From the NCBI RefSeq assembly GCF_036898095.1, contig NC_090726.1:31888361-31952360 (forward strand): a stretch of DNA of 64,000 nucleotides, written 5' to 3'. Position numbers and translations under genes: made by a program. Below are positions 58,601 through 64,000 of this stretch, piece after piece (the stretch's first letter is position 1; each line of letters begins with the position of its first letter). Source of the DNA: Palaemon carinicauda (lineage: Eukaryota > Arthropoda > Malacostraca > Decapoda > Palaemonidae). Under the pieces are notes generated by a model. The model ran no database searches and was not told the DNA's origin. It saw only the letters and a program-made list of their open reading frames with translations.

Positions 58601-59212
58601 ACTGTACTTTTATTAAAAAACTAGAAAAAGGGAGAGGTAATTTTCACAAGAATTCAATGAAATTAATAAACAAATCAAATTAGCAATAGCTTTCCTTGTA
58701 AATTTCTAAACTTTTAGCATATTATTAGAATATTTTGTGCTAAAGGCAGCTTTCACTAAATATACTGCATACTTCCATAAATAGTACTTGAATCCAACAA
58801 AATCTGGATCAAGACACAGACTCCCAGTGTTCCCTTAGTAATGAACTCACCTGAACCATTCTTCCCATCCCCCAGTGTCCCTGATACCCCACTGAAGATC
58901 TGACTCCAGGAGACCCTCCAGAGTATTCACAGGCTGTGTAGGCAATGGGACAAGCAAGAATGCAATTAGAGAGGTTGTATAGGCAACTCCCATGACCATG
59001 GCTGCTACTGAACTTGTGACGACTACAATACGAAGCCCATTTGAAAGTGGCATCAGCTGCGGTGGTGGTGATCTATTGAGAAATGTACCCAGGGTATACA
59101 AAAAGCAATTTCCAAAGTTCTTGAACCACATACCCACTTCTAAGGTACCTGTCAGTCTTACCACAGGTGGGGTCAAGATGAGCATTAGGAAAACCCCAAT
59201 CCATACATTCAG
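40552..59212 (-). CDS. Ionotropic receptor (IR, iGluR-like chemosensory channel), 3' six exons
   Basis: Minus-strand exons 59212-58851, 58202-57996, 57813-57699, 56719-56615, 40803-40727 and 40603-40552 have AG/GT borders, compatible phases and a TGA stop. Together they encode membrane span 1 (LNVWIGVFLMLIL), pore loop (FGNCFLYTLGTFL), an M3-like span ending AYTTSLIAFLLV (cf. SYTANLAAFL of iGluRs), the S2 ligand half, the last span (GPFIILLAGLVLALLAF) and a 17-residue basic tail. The N-terminal and S1 exons lie beyond the window. The family forms cation channels in chemosensory or thermo/hygrosensory cilia. Subtype (IR21a-, IR93a-like or divergent) is not decided. The classical glutamate-contact positions are changed. 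The 15.8-kb intron between 56615 and 40803 holds the nested transposon stack. Confidence 0.85.
40727..40803 (-). CDS. IR exon: last transmembrane span
   Basis: 77-nt exon, acceptor TTTTCTTTAG, donor GTAAGC. It encodes GPFIILLAGLVLALLAFTCE then VLFCA. Hydrophobicity, splice sites and phase fit the upstream exon 15.8 kb away. Confidence 0.85.
41012..41188. repeat. Interspersed repeat, left half (split)
   Basis: The segment with CCCCAGTTGGAAAAGCAGGA, AGCCCAAGGGCTCCAACAGG and AGTAATGAACAATATAAAAT precedes the TTAA of the inner MITE. It appears to resume at 54599. I recognise the two halves as one repeat, but no intact copy lies in the window to prove continuity. Confidence 0.5.
41401..41585 (+). 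repeat. Element A left ITR
   Basis: Contains the palindrome AGCGATCGCT (41484-41493) and matches the reverse complement of 54300-54450 almost perfectly. Confidence 0.88.
41993..42018 (+). other. 5S rRNA-like segment in element A leader
   Basis: ACCGAAGTTAAACAACGTTG then AGCCCC resembles the 5S rRNA stretch CCGAAGTTAAGCAAC..CGGGCCC. A diverged version is kept in element B at 53642-53666 (-). It may be a promoter-like or captured piece. Chance similarity is not excluded. Confidence 0.3.
42841..43451 (+). pseudogene. Element A gag N-terminal region
   Basis: Comparing with B identifies the frame: SSVRACRSPSPGPLASSQAQ in A versus TSVRASRPPSPGPLASSQAQ in B. Later SSDPMQSSEDCSPPK matches B's SSDSPQSSGDCTPPK. 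A's copy has stops in this frame around 43100-43190. No zinc knuckle is seen; it is Ser/Pro/Arg-rich, like other DIRS gags. Confidence 0.6.
43672..43945 (+). repeat. 137-bp tandem duplication in element A gag
   Basis: Two nearly identical copies begin at 43672 (CTCAGACTAGGCGG) and 43809 (CTCAGACTAAGCGG). Since 137 is not a multiple of three, the second copy is read in another frame. Confidence 0.93.
44510..44900 (+). pseudogene. Element A reverse transcriptase
   Basis: Frame 44510-44977 has DWMVSLDLQEAYFHIPIHLD (motif A), YQFRALCFGLSPAPLVFTRL (motif B) and ASLYLDDWLFRAS (intact YLDD catalytic box). Upstream and downstream RT parts need frame changes (for example after VNLKVP near 44850), so the gene as a whole is broken. 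Confidence 0.85.
45190..46135 (+). pseudogene. Element A RNase H and methyltransferase-like region
   Basis: 45190-45342 encodes SSDASDLGWGATLDGRECSG and LHINGKELLAVLLALMILES, then a stop. The frame resumes at 45509-46135 with MNVLADCLSRRGQVIPTEWT, WGQPTIDFFASSLTKRLPIY and LYAFPPFKIVNKV, ending at 46135. RNase H Asp and Glu residues are visible. The last 274 nt overlap the recombinase frame. Confidence 0.8.
45862..47038 (+). pseudogene. Element A tyrosine recombinase (two frameshifts)
   Basis: From Met at 45862 (MAGRLSKKSS) the frame runs through ARGFSKEAASAIARARRAST, YQSKWEVFRDWC and CLASAKRVSELHAF (first catalytic Arg), to a frameshift near 46530. It continues in 46521-46766 with NELERVLCPVRALKFDL, shifts again near 46765, and ends in 46787-47038 with KVKTHEVRDIATS (HxxR), FWRSKSVFASFYLKDV (Tyr) and TLGPFVAASAVVGEGS. 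All catalytic residues survive but the frame does not. Confidence 0.88.
47438..47527 (+). repeat. Element A internal complementary region (ICR)
   Basis: 47438-47478 is the exact 41-bp inverse of the element's first 41 bp. 47479-47527 is the inverse of its last ~50 bp (to 54495). Together they are complementary to right end joined to left end. Confidence 0.88.
47528..47819 (+). repeat. Element B right ITR module
   Basis: ATGTTATTTTCATTAGTAAA...; 54-bp perfect inverted ends at 47528-47581 and 47766-47819. The interior equals the reverse complement of element B's 5' leader and includes AGCGATCGCT at 47630-47639. Confidence 0.88.
47766..47852 (+). repeat. Element B ICR
   Basis: Right-end inverse (47766-47819) joined to left-end inverse (47819-47852). 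An identical junction occurs in element C at 61591-61677. Confidence 0.86.
48210..49134 (-). pseudogene. Element B tyrosine recombinase
   Basis: 48841-49134 encodes QIADFLLHLRKVRSLSAPTI and STPGWNLDVVLRFLMS. 48210-48440 encodes KVRTHEVGAVATS, YWRSKSVFASFYLKDV and TLGPFVATNAVVGEGS. The catalytic HxxR reads HEVG, losing the second Arg, and the middle part is frameshifted. The N-terminal part (49273-49450) is separated by a SINE. Confidence 0.85.
49184..49271 (-). mobile_element. tRNA-derived SINE inside element B recombinase
   Basis: On the minus strand: CTCTCGTGGCATAGTTGGTT (box A-like), then GCTAGCGTTCGATCCC (box B-like) and a tail GAGGTAGATATTTATCTCTC. The uninterrupted equivalent in element C (63040-63075) lacks this segment, which shows it is an insertion. 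Confidence 0.72.
49273..50163 (-). pseudogene. Element B RNase H/methyltransferase-like and recombinase N-terminus
   Basis: 49891-50163 has LLSDASDTGWGATLDGQECS and HINCKELLAVLLALINF. Downstream frames (49231-49906) have MYCSPIPDPAAVHVDAFLLD and the YR N-terminus RARGFSKEAARAIARARRTS. Frames switch repeatedly, so nothing is functional. Confidence 0.78.
50366..50620 (-). pseudogene. Element B reverse transcriptase, C-terminal remnant
   Basis: Starts at DDWLLRAPTSRRCLELLRWT and runs through ELGLLVNFEESQLVPSQTIV and YLGMDLQSRAF (RT motifs C end to E/thumb). The YL before DDW is replaced by PAPS from gag sequence, marking the deletion joint. Confidence 0.82.
51230..51309. repeat. 16-bp x5 minisatellite with GCATGC core
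   Basis: Five tandem copies of GTATGCAGAGCATGCT (starts 51230, 51246, 51262, 51278, 51294) inside element B. The unit contains AGCATGCT, itself palindromic. Confidence 0.95.
51819..52136 (-). pseudogene. Element B gag low-complexity (P/Q/L) tail
   Basis: Degenerate tandem repeats of a GTTGAGG-containing unit translate (-) to repeated PQLSQL, PQEPQLV and SAQP motifs. Likely replication-slippage expansion of the gag C-terminus; element A lacks it. Confidence 0.6.
52154..52918 (-). CDS. Element B gag (open, 254 codons)
   Basis: Starts MISAKCVSVVREGTSVRASR and continues through PSPGPLASSQAQGRS, SSDSPQSSGDCTPPKTGK and MQSQLAVFMREFQAE. It is hydrophilic, Ser/Pro/Gln-rich and without a CCHC knuckle. 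Similarity to the decayed A gag shows it is the real gag frame. It is open here, but the rest of the element is defective. Confidence 0.65.
   Translation of the reverse strand: MISAKCVSVVREGTSVRASRPPSPGPLASSQAQGRSNVEGQKGSAGLDRRTEVSSVVAGVSYRDRHSHPQTIEPLFCSSAEEISGRKHWTQVSRPLKRKVQTSRVLQPGCSHWVSSDSPQSSGDCTPPKTGKAMPQQTSSSVKALPQQTLSSVDPKMTLLQSMQSQLAVFMREFQAEKVTPPPVSAPPHRSPVCQAYEVEVPQATLPRSELPVTSVVQQPQPSLRQPQQWEQESYALRQDFLAVRPSSRQHLLR
54075..54250 (-). repeat. Element B left ITR
   Basis: Inverse of 47561-47720, including CAGCTACATGATTATCGGGT and AGCGATCGCT (54161-54170). Confidence 0.86.
54251..54495 (-). repeat. Element A right ITR (outer part)
   Basis: Inverse of the A leader from 41427 on. The remaining ~50 bp of this ITR lie at 47479-47527, on the other side of element B. 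Confidence 0.87.
54599..55062. repeat. Interspersed repeat, right half (split)
   Basis: Begins right after the MITE TTAA with AACAAGAGGGTGAGAAATAA, and includes CACTACCCAAGACTAGAGAA and GGTGGCTGGTGCC. Inferred partner of 41012-41188. Confidence 0.5.
55785..56350 (-). mobile_element. DIRS 3'-end fragment (element L, D family)
   Basis: 55785-55836 and 56036-56085 are inverted copies (TGACAAATTTGGAAGTAATT / ...TAGTTAAGAAAAAACAAATT), i.e. a right-ITR module. The following 56086-56300 resembles element D's 3' body (18120-18290), for example the pair GTTGTTCCTTCACGAATA and TTTGTTCCTGTAGGAATA. It lies in the IR intron. Confidence 0.6.
56615..56719 (-). CDS. IR exon: linker to last membrane span
   Basis: Acceptor ATTACCTGCAG, donor GTAGCG, 105 nt in phase 0. 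It encodes AERKQRDKARKKQNFNEQL, then LSLYHVQ. This continues in frame with GPFIILL at 40803, matching the IR pattern L..(H/D)(V/L)QG.F... Confidence 0.85.
57699..57813 (-). CDS. IR exon: end of S2
   Basis: Acceptor AATAATTGCAG, donor GTATTGG, 115 nt. It encodes IGLGMPRFSVYTSKFNSVI and VEGGMVSRWFQDLLDK, the conserved S2 end helix. Confidence 0.9.
57996..58202 (-). CDS. IR exon: S2 lobe
   Basis: Acceptor TTTTCACTAG, donor GTAATTA, 207 nt. It encodes SIDPTSRKIAESF, then EKVLDGNFAFMNSGTFLRYL and ARECFVPF. The AF-Met-Asn-Ser position corresponds to the Glu/Asp that binds the glutamate amine in iGluRs, here apparently Ser. Confidence 0.9.
58851..59212 (-). CDS. IR exon: M1, pore, M3, start of S2
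   Basis: Acceptor TTTTCTCCAG, donor GTGAGT, 362 nt. It encodes M1, a pore loop without the iGluR QQGCD/N filter, M3 and the first S2 strand WGIRDTGGWEEWF. Where glutamate receptors read GST, this reads GGW. Confidence 0.9.
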
Positions 59213-60198
59213 CTGGAGAAAAGAAATACAGATTTATAGACTGAAATAGCACACAAATCACAAGTAGCAAATATTTCTGTTGTGAAGTACATTTAGTATT
59301 CTTTGATAAAAAGAGATACTGAACATAAAATTGCAATATTTGTTTTGTAGTTTCAATGGATTTTACTGATAAATCAAATTCTATTATTTCAATGTGCAAC
59401 TGCAACTGAAGTATAACTGGGATAGAAAAGAGGACGGTAAAGAGTAGTGATATGCACACAGAGGTCCAGGAAATATTCTGTAAGTTTCAATATATTTCCA
59501 ATTATTAATATCAAAACTGATAGATCCACAAATAAATGATATAATTAATCTGTATAAGAATTAGCTACAAGGTTTCTGCAACTTCCCATTTACTGGAAAG
59601 CCCATTATAGAACTTATTTTCAGAGACAGATACAGTTGTATATAATATGAAAGCAAAATATAATAGACTAAAAAACATTAAAAGGAATTAATATTTTTAT
59701 AGAGGTGTTTATAAAGACCTATCTAAAAATGGCAATGACATGAAAGAATTGTAACACAAGGTACTACAAGACAAAGAAATTACAGTATACAGTACTGTAC
59801 TATAAAACTGTTGCTATGAAAGACATAATTCCAATAATACAATCATAGTTTTTCTATAGTTTCTGAAGTGCACGTTAATGGTAATGCATCATGAAGACTT
59901 TTCACAAAGTATTATCTTACTCTTGAGGAACGCGACTTGAGCACATTAAAACACGATTATTTTGGAGTTACTTCAAACACTACCAACTATTTTCTTTCTC
60001 AACAAATTTTTTTACCATTTGAAAGATAATTTTATACACAAAAAGTTATACATTGGAAATTCTTGTAGCATTATGATTTTTTATATGGATTAACCTATCA
60101 ATGATAAAAAGTTATTTTTAGAAAGGAAGGTTTTCATCCTTTCAAAAAGCGATTTACAGATTGTAGGCTATAAAATTCCTTATCTTTCCATGTTTGTG
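59213..60198 (-). other. IR intron, no feature seen
   Basis: AT-rich sequence upstream (in gene sense) of the M1 exon. No exon with IR S1 motifs is visible, so the next exon is beyond the transposons or outside the window. Confidence 0.5.
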
Positions 60199-60880
60199 TG
60201 ATAAAACGGATTTTGAGCGAAGCGAAAAATCTATTTTTGGGTGAGATGGCCATGACCTCTTGATGGAAGGTTCCTTTAGTAGCTTCCCAAGGGTATATAT
60301 GACTACAGTGATATTCCCAGAGAATCAAACCAAAGGTTTCACAGAATTCTAACTTCTGGCGCGAGTACCCTTAAGATTACTCTCAAGAGTATCGTATATA
60401 ATCAGGGGACGTATTCTTGACACGCCACATGGCAATCTGCACCCAGAATAGCCTTTACGCTTCGAGGGGGATACGTGGCAGAATTAGAAGGGTAGCCGCA
60501 ATAGAGGTTACCCTGGTTTCCCTACTACTATCGTATCACAACCGCGCCAACTCCCTCTGGCGGTCATTCCTTTATTTGTAGCGACTTGCTACGGTGGTGT
60601 TCCCTGTTGATCTGACATTTTCGATCGCTTTCAAGGGAATCTTTATGCTTTCTACGGCTTCTTTCTCCATCCAGAAAGTTGAGTATTTATTCTTTACAAT
60701 ATGTATTTTAGTTCCGGCCTCACAATGAAATTAGTGTAATTATTGTGTTTGGATCTACGCATGTCACCGGTGTCGCCATAGGTGCAGTCGTTCATTGGGC
60801 ATGTGTTATTTAGTTAGCAGAACGACATTTCCGGTTTTAATAGCATTAATTGTTATTATTTTGAGCAGAATTTTAAGGCT
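60199..60880 (+). mobile_element. YR-element terminal/leader fragment (H family)
   Basis: Starts GGATTTTGAGCGAAGCGAAA, similar in layout to the terminal GGGATTTTGACGAAGG of element E. It aligns by eye with 23030-23660. No coding part follows. It lies in the IR intron. Confidence 0.55.
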
Positions 60881-61079
60881 GCTGTTTCATTAAAACTAAC
60901 CATCCTTTATTCCTTTATCTTTTTTATACAGAAAAAGTGTCATTTCGAGATCAAATAGTCAGAAAGCAATTCTCCTTTAAAAAATTATAATGAAAGCCTG
61001 GGCAAATGCAGTAAACTTTATGTACAGTAATCATATGTACTGTATTCAAAATGTGCATTCCTGTATTGCATTTAATAAT

Positions 61080-61350
61080 ATGTTATTTTCCTTAGTAAAA
61101 TAAATTTTTGAATATACTTACCCGGTGATCATGTAGCTGCAACTCTGTTGCCCGACAGAAAAAACCTACGGGCGGGATACGCCAGCGATCGCTATACAGG
61201 TGGGGGTGTACAACAACAGCGCCATCTGTCGAGTAGGTACTCAGGTACTTCTTGTCAACAAGAACCAATTTTCTCCTCGGTCCACTGGGTCTCTATGGGG
61301 AGGAAGGGAGGGTCCTTTAATTCATGATCACCGGGTAAGTATATTCAAAA
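61080..61350 (+). repeat. Truncated right ITR of another DIRS copy
   Basis: ATGTTATTTTCCTTAGTAAA at its left end and CATGATCACCGGGTAAGTAT near its right end form the module's inverted arms. The right arm stops after TTCAAAA, where element C begins. It contains AGCGATCGCT at 61184-61193. It is a distinct subfamily (CCGGTGATCATG instead of CCGATAATCATG). Confidence 0.78.
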
Positions 61351-61644
61351 ATGTTATTTTCATTAGTAAAATAAATTTTTGAATATACTTACCCGATAAT
61401 CATGTAGCTGTCAACTCCGTTGCCCGACAGAATTCTACGGAAGGGATACGCCAGCGATCACTATACTAGAAGGGGGTGTACTCACCAGCGCCACCTGTGG
61501 CCAGGTACTGCAGTACTTCTTGTTGACACCACCTCAATTTTTCCTCGGTCCACTGGTTCTCTATGGGGAGGAAGGGTGTGTCAATTAAATCATGATTATC
61601 GGGTAAGTATATTCAAAAATTTATTTTACTAATGAAAATAACAT
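61351..61644 (+). repeat. Element C right ITR module
   Basis: Arms 61351-61404 and 61591-61644 are perfect inverses. The interior matches the element B module closely. The palindrome here is mutated (AGCGATCACT, 61453-61462). Confidence 0.88.
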
Positions 61645-61677
61645 TTTTCAATATTAATCTTACCCGATAATCATGTA
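61591..61677 (+). repeat. Element C ICR
   Basis: ...AAAATAACATTTTTCAATAT..., the same right-end/left-end junction as in B. It predicts that element C's unseen left end begins TTTTTCAATATTAATCTTAC. Confidence 0.83.
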
Positions 61678-62077
61678 GCTGATTCACACCCAGGGAGGTG
61701 GGTGAAAACCAGTGTACATGTATATCAGTAAGCTAAGTATCCCGTATTTCATATTATTAGTTATTCAAAATAACAATGAAATTATAAGTACCTGGTAAGG
61801 AAGTCGACTTGAACCATTACTCTGCCTTTAATAAGTTCGTCTTCCTTACTGAGCGCAGCGTTCCTCTTAGGAGGCTGAACAACCCTAAGGTGCTGAAGTA
61901 TAAAGGGCTGCAACCCATACTAAAGGACCTCTACACAACCTCTAACCTAGGCGCTTCTCAAGAACGAATTGACCACCCGCCAAATCAAACAGGATGCGGA
62001 AGGCTTCTTAGCCTACCGTAACAACCCAAAAAACAACAATAAAAGCATTCAAGAGAAAGGTTAAAAAGGTTATGGGA

Positions 62078-63250
62078 TTAAGGGAATGTAGTGGCTGAGC
62101 CCTCACCTACTACTGCACTCGCTGCTACGAATGGTCCCAGGGTGTAGCAGTTCTCGTAAAGAGACTGGACATCTTTGAGATAAAAAGATGCAAACACTGA
62201 CTTGCTCCTCCAATAAGTTGCATCCATAATACTCTGCAGAGAACGGTTCTGTTTAAAGGCCATCGAAGTGGCTACAGCTCTCACTTCGTGGGTCCTTACC
62301 TTCAGCAAAGCAAGGTCTTCATCCTTCATGTGAGAATGAGCTTCTCTAATCAGAAGCCTTATATAATACGAAACAGCGTTTTTGGACATAGGCATCGAAG
62401 GTTTCTTGATGGCACACCATAAGGCCTCTGACTGTCCTCGTATAGGTTTTGACCTTTTAAGATAGTATTTCAGAGCTCTGACAGGGCAAAGAACTCTCTC
62501 TAGCTCGTTACCCACCATGTTGGAAAGGCTAGGAATTTCGAACGATCTAGGCCAAGGACGTGAAGGAAGTTCATTTTTAGCTAAAAATCCGAGCTGTAAA
62601 GAACATGTTGCTGATTCGGATGTGAATCCTATGTTCTTGCTGAAGGCGTGAACCTCACTAACTCTTTTGGCTGTCGCAAGGCAGACGAGGAAAAGAGTTT
62701 TGAGAGTAAGGTCTTTGAAGGAAGCTGACTGGAGAGGTTCGAACCTAGGAGACATAAGGAACCTTAAGACTACGTCTAGATTCCAGCCTGGAGTGGACAA
62801 ACGACGTTCTTTAGAAGTCTCGAAAGATTTAAGGATGTCTTGCAGGTCCTTGTTGGAGGAAAGATCCAAACCTCTGTGGCGGAGAACTGAAGCCAACATA
62901 CTTCTGTACCCTTTAATCGTAGGAGCCGAAAGAGATCTAACATTCCTAAGATGTAACAGGAAGTCAGCAACTTGGGTTACAGAGGTATTGGTAGAGGAAA
63001 CTGCATTGGCTCTGCACCAGCTTCGGAAGACTTCCCACTTGGATTGGTAGACTCTACGAGTGGATATCCTCCTTGCTCTGGCAATCGCTCTGGCTGCCTC
63101 CTTCGAAAAGCCTCTAGCTCTAGCGAGTCTTTCGACAGTCTGAAGGCAGTCAGACGAAGAGCGTGGAGGTTTGTGTGTACCTTCCTTACGTGAGGTTGAC
63201 GTAGGAGGTCCACTCTTAGAGGGAGAGTCCTGGGAACGTCGACCAGCCAT
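62078..63250 (-). CDS. Element C tyrosine recombinase, intact
   Basis: If it starts at Met 63250 (MAGRRSQDSPS), it is 390 residues ending ...VVGEGSATTFP. The frame stays open upstream to the window edge, so an earlier start or a fusion is possible. Seen: N-terminal core-binding part (RARGFSKEAARAIARARR, YQSKWEVFRSWC), LCLATAKRVSEVHAF-type region with the first catalytic Arg, ERVLCPVRALKYYL, KVRTHEVRAVATS (HxxR), ATYWRSKSVFASFYLKDV (Trp and nucleophile Tyr). All catalytic positions and a continuous frame are present. Family role: integrates the circular DNA copy instead of a DDE integrase. The start Met is chosen because A has the same Met at the same distance from the end of the RNase H frame. 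Confidence 0.87.
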   Translation of the reverse strand: MAGRRSQDSPSKSGPPTSTSRKEGTHKPPRSSSDCLQTVERLARARGFSKEAARAIARARRISTRRVYQSKWEVFRSWCRANAVSSTNTSVTQVADFLLHLRNVRSLSAPTIKGYRSMLASVLRHRGLDLSSNKDLQDILKSFETSKERRLSTPGWNLDVVLRFLMSPRFEPLQSASFKDLTLKTLFLVCLATAKRVSEVHAFSKNIGFTSESATCSLQLGFLAKNELPSRPWPRSFEIPSLSNMVGNELERVLCPVRALKYYLKRSKPIRGQSEALWCAIKKPSMPMSKNAVSYYIRLLIREAHSHMKDEDLALLKVRTHEVRAVATSMAFKQNRSLQSIMDATYWRSKSVFASFYLKDVQSLYENCYTLGPFVAASAVVGEGSATTFP

Positions 63251-63990
63251 TGTAGTACCTCTGTGAACCATTCTCTTGCAGGCCAAAGGGGAGCAACCAG
63301 CGTCAGCCGTGTCCCTTCGTGAGAGACGAACTTCTGAATGACTCTGTTGATGATCTTGAACGGCGGGAATGCATATAGCTCGAGATGGGACCAATCCAGC
63401 AGAAAAGCATCCACGTGAACTGCTGCTGGGTCTGGAACTGGGGAACAGTACAAAGGGAGCCTCTTGGTCATGGAGGTGGCGAACAGATCTATCGTTGGCT
63501 GACCCCACAAGGTCCAAAGTCTGTCGCACACGCTCTTGTGAAGGGTCCATTCCGTGGGGATGACTTGATCTTTCCTGCTGAGGCGATCTGCTGAGACGTT
63601 CATATTGCCCTGAATGAACCTCGTAACCAGAGAGAGGTTTAGACTTCTTGACCAAATGAGGAGGTCCCTTGCTATCTCGTACAGCTTCCTCGAATGGGTC
63701 CCTCCCTGCTTGGAGATGTATGCCAAGGCTGTGGTGTTGTCGGAGTTCACCTCCACCACCTTGCTCAGCAGGAGGGACTTGAAGTTCATTAAGGCCAGAT
63801 GAACTGCCAGCAGCTCCTTGCAGTTGATGTGAAGCGTTTCCTGTTCCTTGGTCCATGTTCCCGAGCATTCCTGTCCGTCCAAGGTCGCGCCCCAGCCCGA
63901 GTCTGATGCGTCCGAAAAGAGATGAAGATTGGGGGTCTGAATCGCTAACGATAGACCCTCCTTGAGAAGGATGTTGGTCTTCCACCACAT
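62977..63990 (-). CDS. Element C RT-polyprotein C-terminus: RNase H and methyltransferase-like domain
   Basis: Open from the window edge to 62977. RNase H: HLFSDASDSGWGATLDGQEC, HINCKELLAVHLALM, EVNSDNTTALAYISKQGG and GNMNVSADRLSRKDQ, with Asp, Glu and Asp intact. It continues with WGQPTIDLFATSMTKRLPLY, CSPVPDPAAVHVDAFLLDW and LYAFPPFKIINRVIQKF, the domain often described as Dam-methyltransferase-like in DIRS elements. The last 274 nt overlap the recombinase in another frame. RT itself lies outside the window. Confidence 0.85.
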   Translation of the reverse strand: MWWKTNILLKEGLSLAIQTPNLHLFSDASDSGWGATLDGQECSGTWTKEQETLHINCKELLAVHLALMNFKSLLLSKVVEVNSDNTTALAYISKQGGTHSRKLYEIARDLLIWSRSLNLSLVTRFIQGNMNVSADRLSRKDQVIPTEWTLHKSVCDRLWTLWGQPTIDLFATSMTKRLPLYCSPVPDPAAVHVDAFLLDWSHLELYAFPPFKIINRVIQKFVSHEGTRLTLVAPLWPAREWFTEVLQWLVDVPRTLPLRVDLLRQPHVRKVHTNLHALRLTAFRLSKDSLELEAFRRRQPERLPEQGGYPLVESTNPSGKSSEAGAEPMQFPLPIPL

Positions 63991-64000
63991 GAGAGTAGTC

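Larger units (their letters stand above)
61351..64000 (-). mobile_element. Element C: DIRS-type retrotransposon, 3' half, well preserved, continues past the window
   Basis: The right ITR module 61351-61644 (54-bp perfect inverted arms) and ICR 61591-61677 have the same structure and junction sequence as element B. Then 3' UTR and two long overlapping minus-strand frames run to the window edge without stops. The 5' part (leader, gag, most of RT) is outside. Confidence 0.88.

Noticed and set aside
61080..61644. Introner-like elements (splice signals in inverted repeats)
   Set aside because: The donor GTAAGTAT faces outwards at the ends, so the module cannot be spliced out as an intron.

Overview
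This is a eukaryotic, repeat-rich genomic window with two multi-exon animal genes. The organism is most likely an arthropod, and I infer a decapod-type crustacean. The grounds are an ionotropic-receptor gene of the arthropod IR type, a Pez/PTPN14-like phosphatase with a glutamine-rich linker, very long CT/GA/AT microsatellites, and many tyrosine-recombinase (DIRS-type) retrotransposons. Exons were called by hand from splice signals and frame continuity. Names come from motif recognition, not database searches.

Layout. 1-5664: intron-like sequence with six long dinucleotide tracts. 5665-12065 (+): the last six exons of a Pez/PTPN14/21-type protein tyrosine phosphatase; its FERM-coding exons must lie to the left. 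12066-17797: AT-rich 3' flank/UTR. 17798-40300: a block of decayed mobile elements. In order these are a DIRS-type element D (-), a leader plus gag fragment H (+), a dead Tigger-type DNA transposon, and a DIRS-type element K (-). K is split by a MITE, and the MITE is split by DIRS-type element E (+). 40552-59212 (-): the 3' six exons of an ionotropic receptor (IR) gene, convergent with Pez. Its 15.8-kb intron between the last extracellular exon and the final membrane-span exon holds a nested insertion stack. From outside in: an interspersed repeat, a TTAA-flanked piggyBac-like MITE, DIRS element A (+), DIRS element B (-) inside A's right terminal repeat, and a tRNA-derived SINE inside B. 59213-64000: IR intron with further DIRS pieces, including element C (-), the best preserved, which runs off the right edge.

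Main observation. Elements A, B, C and E share one end design. At each 3' end there is an internal complementary region (ICR), followed by a right inverted terminal repeat that is an inverted copy of the element's own 5' leader. For A, B and E both ends are in the window, and the ICR reads as the complement of the right end joined to the left end, i.e. of a circular intermediate's junction. This is the DIRS-1 replication architecture and explains what first look like separate fold-back repeats beside each element. A and C also keep a 274-nt overlap between the RNase H/methyltransferase-like frame and a recombinase frame starting at the same Met. B sits inside A's right ITR and C inside another element's right ITR, suggesting preference for related termini.

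Limits: element borders in decayed regions (D, H, K) are approximate, and IR subtype, TE family names and the host group are inferences.
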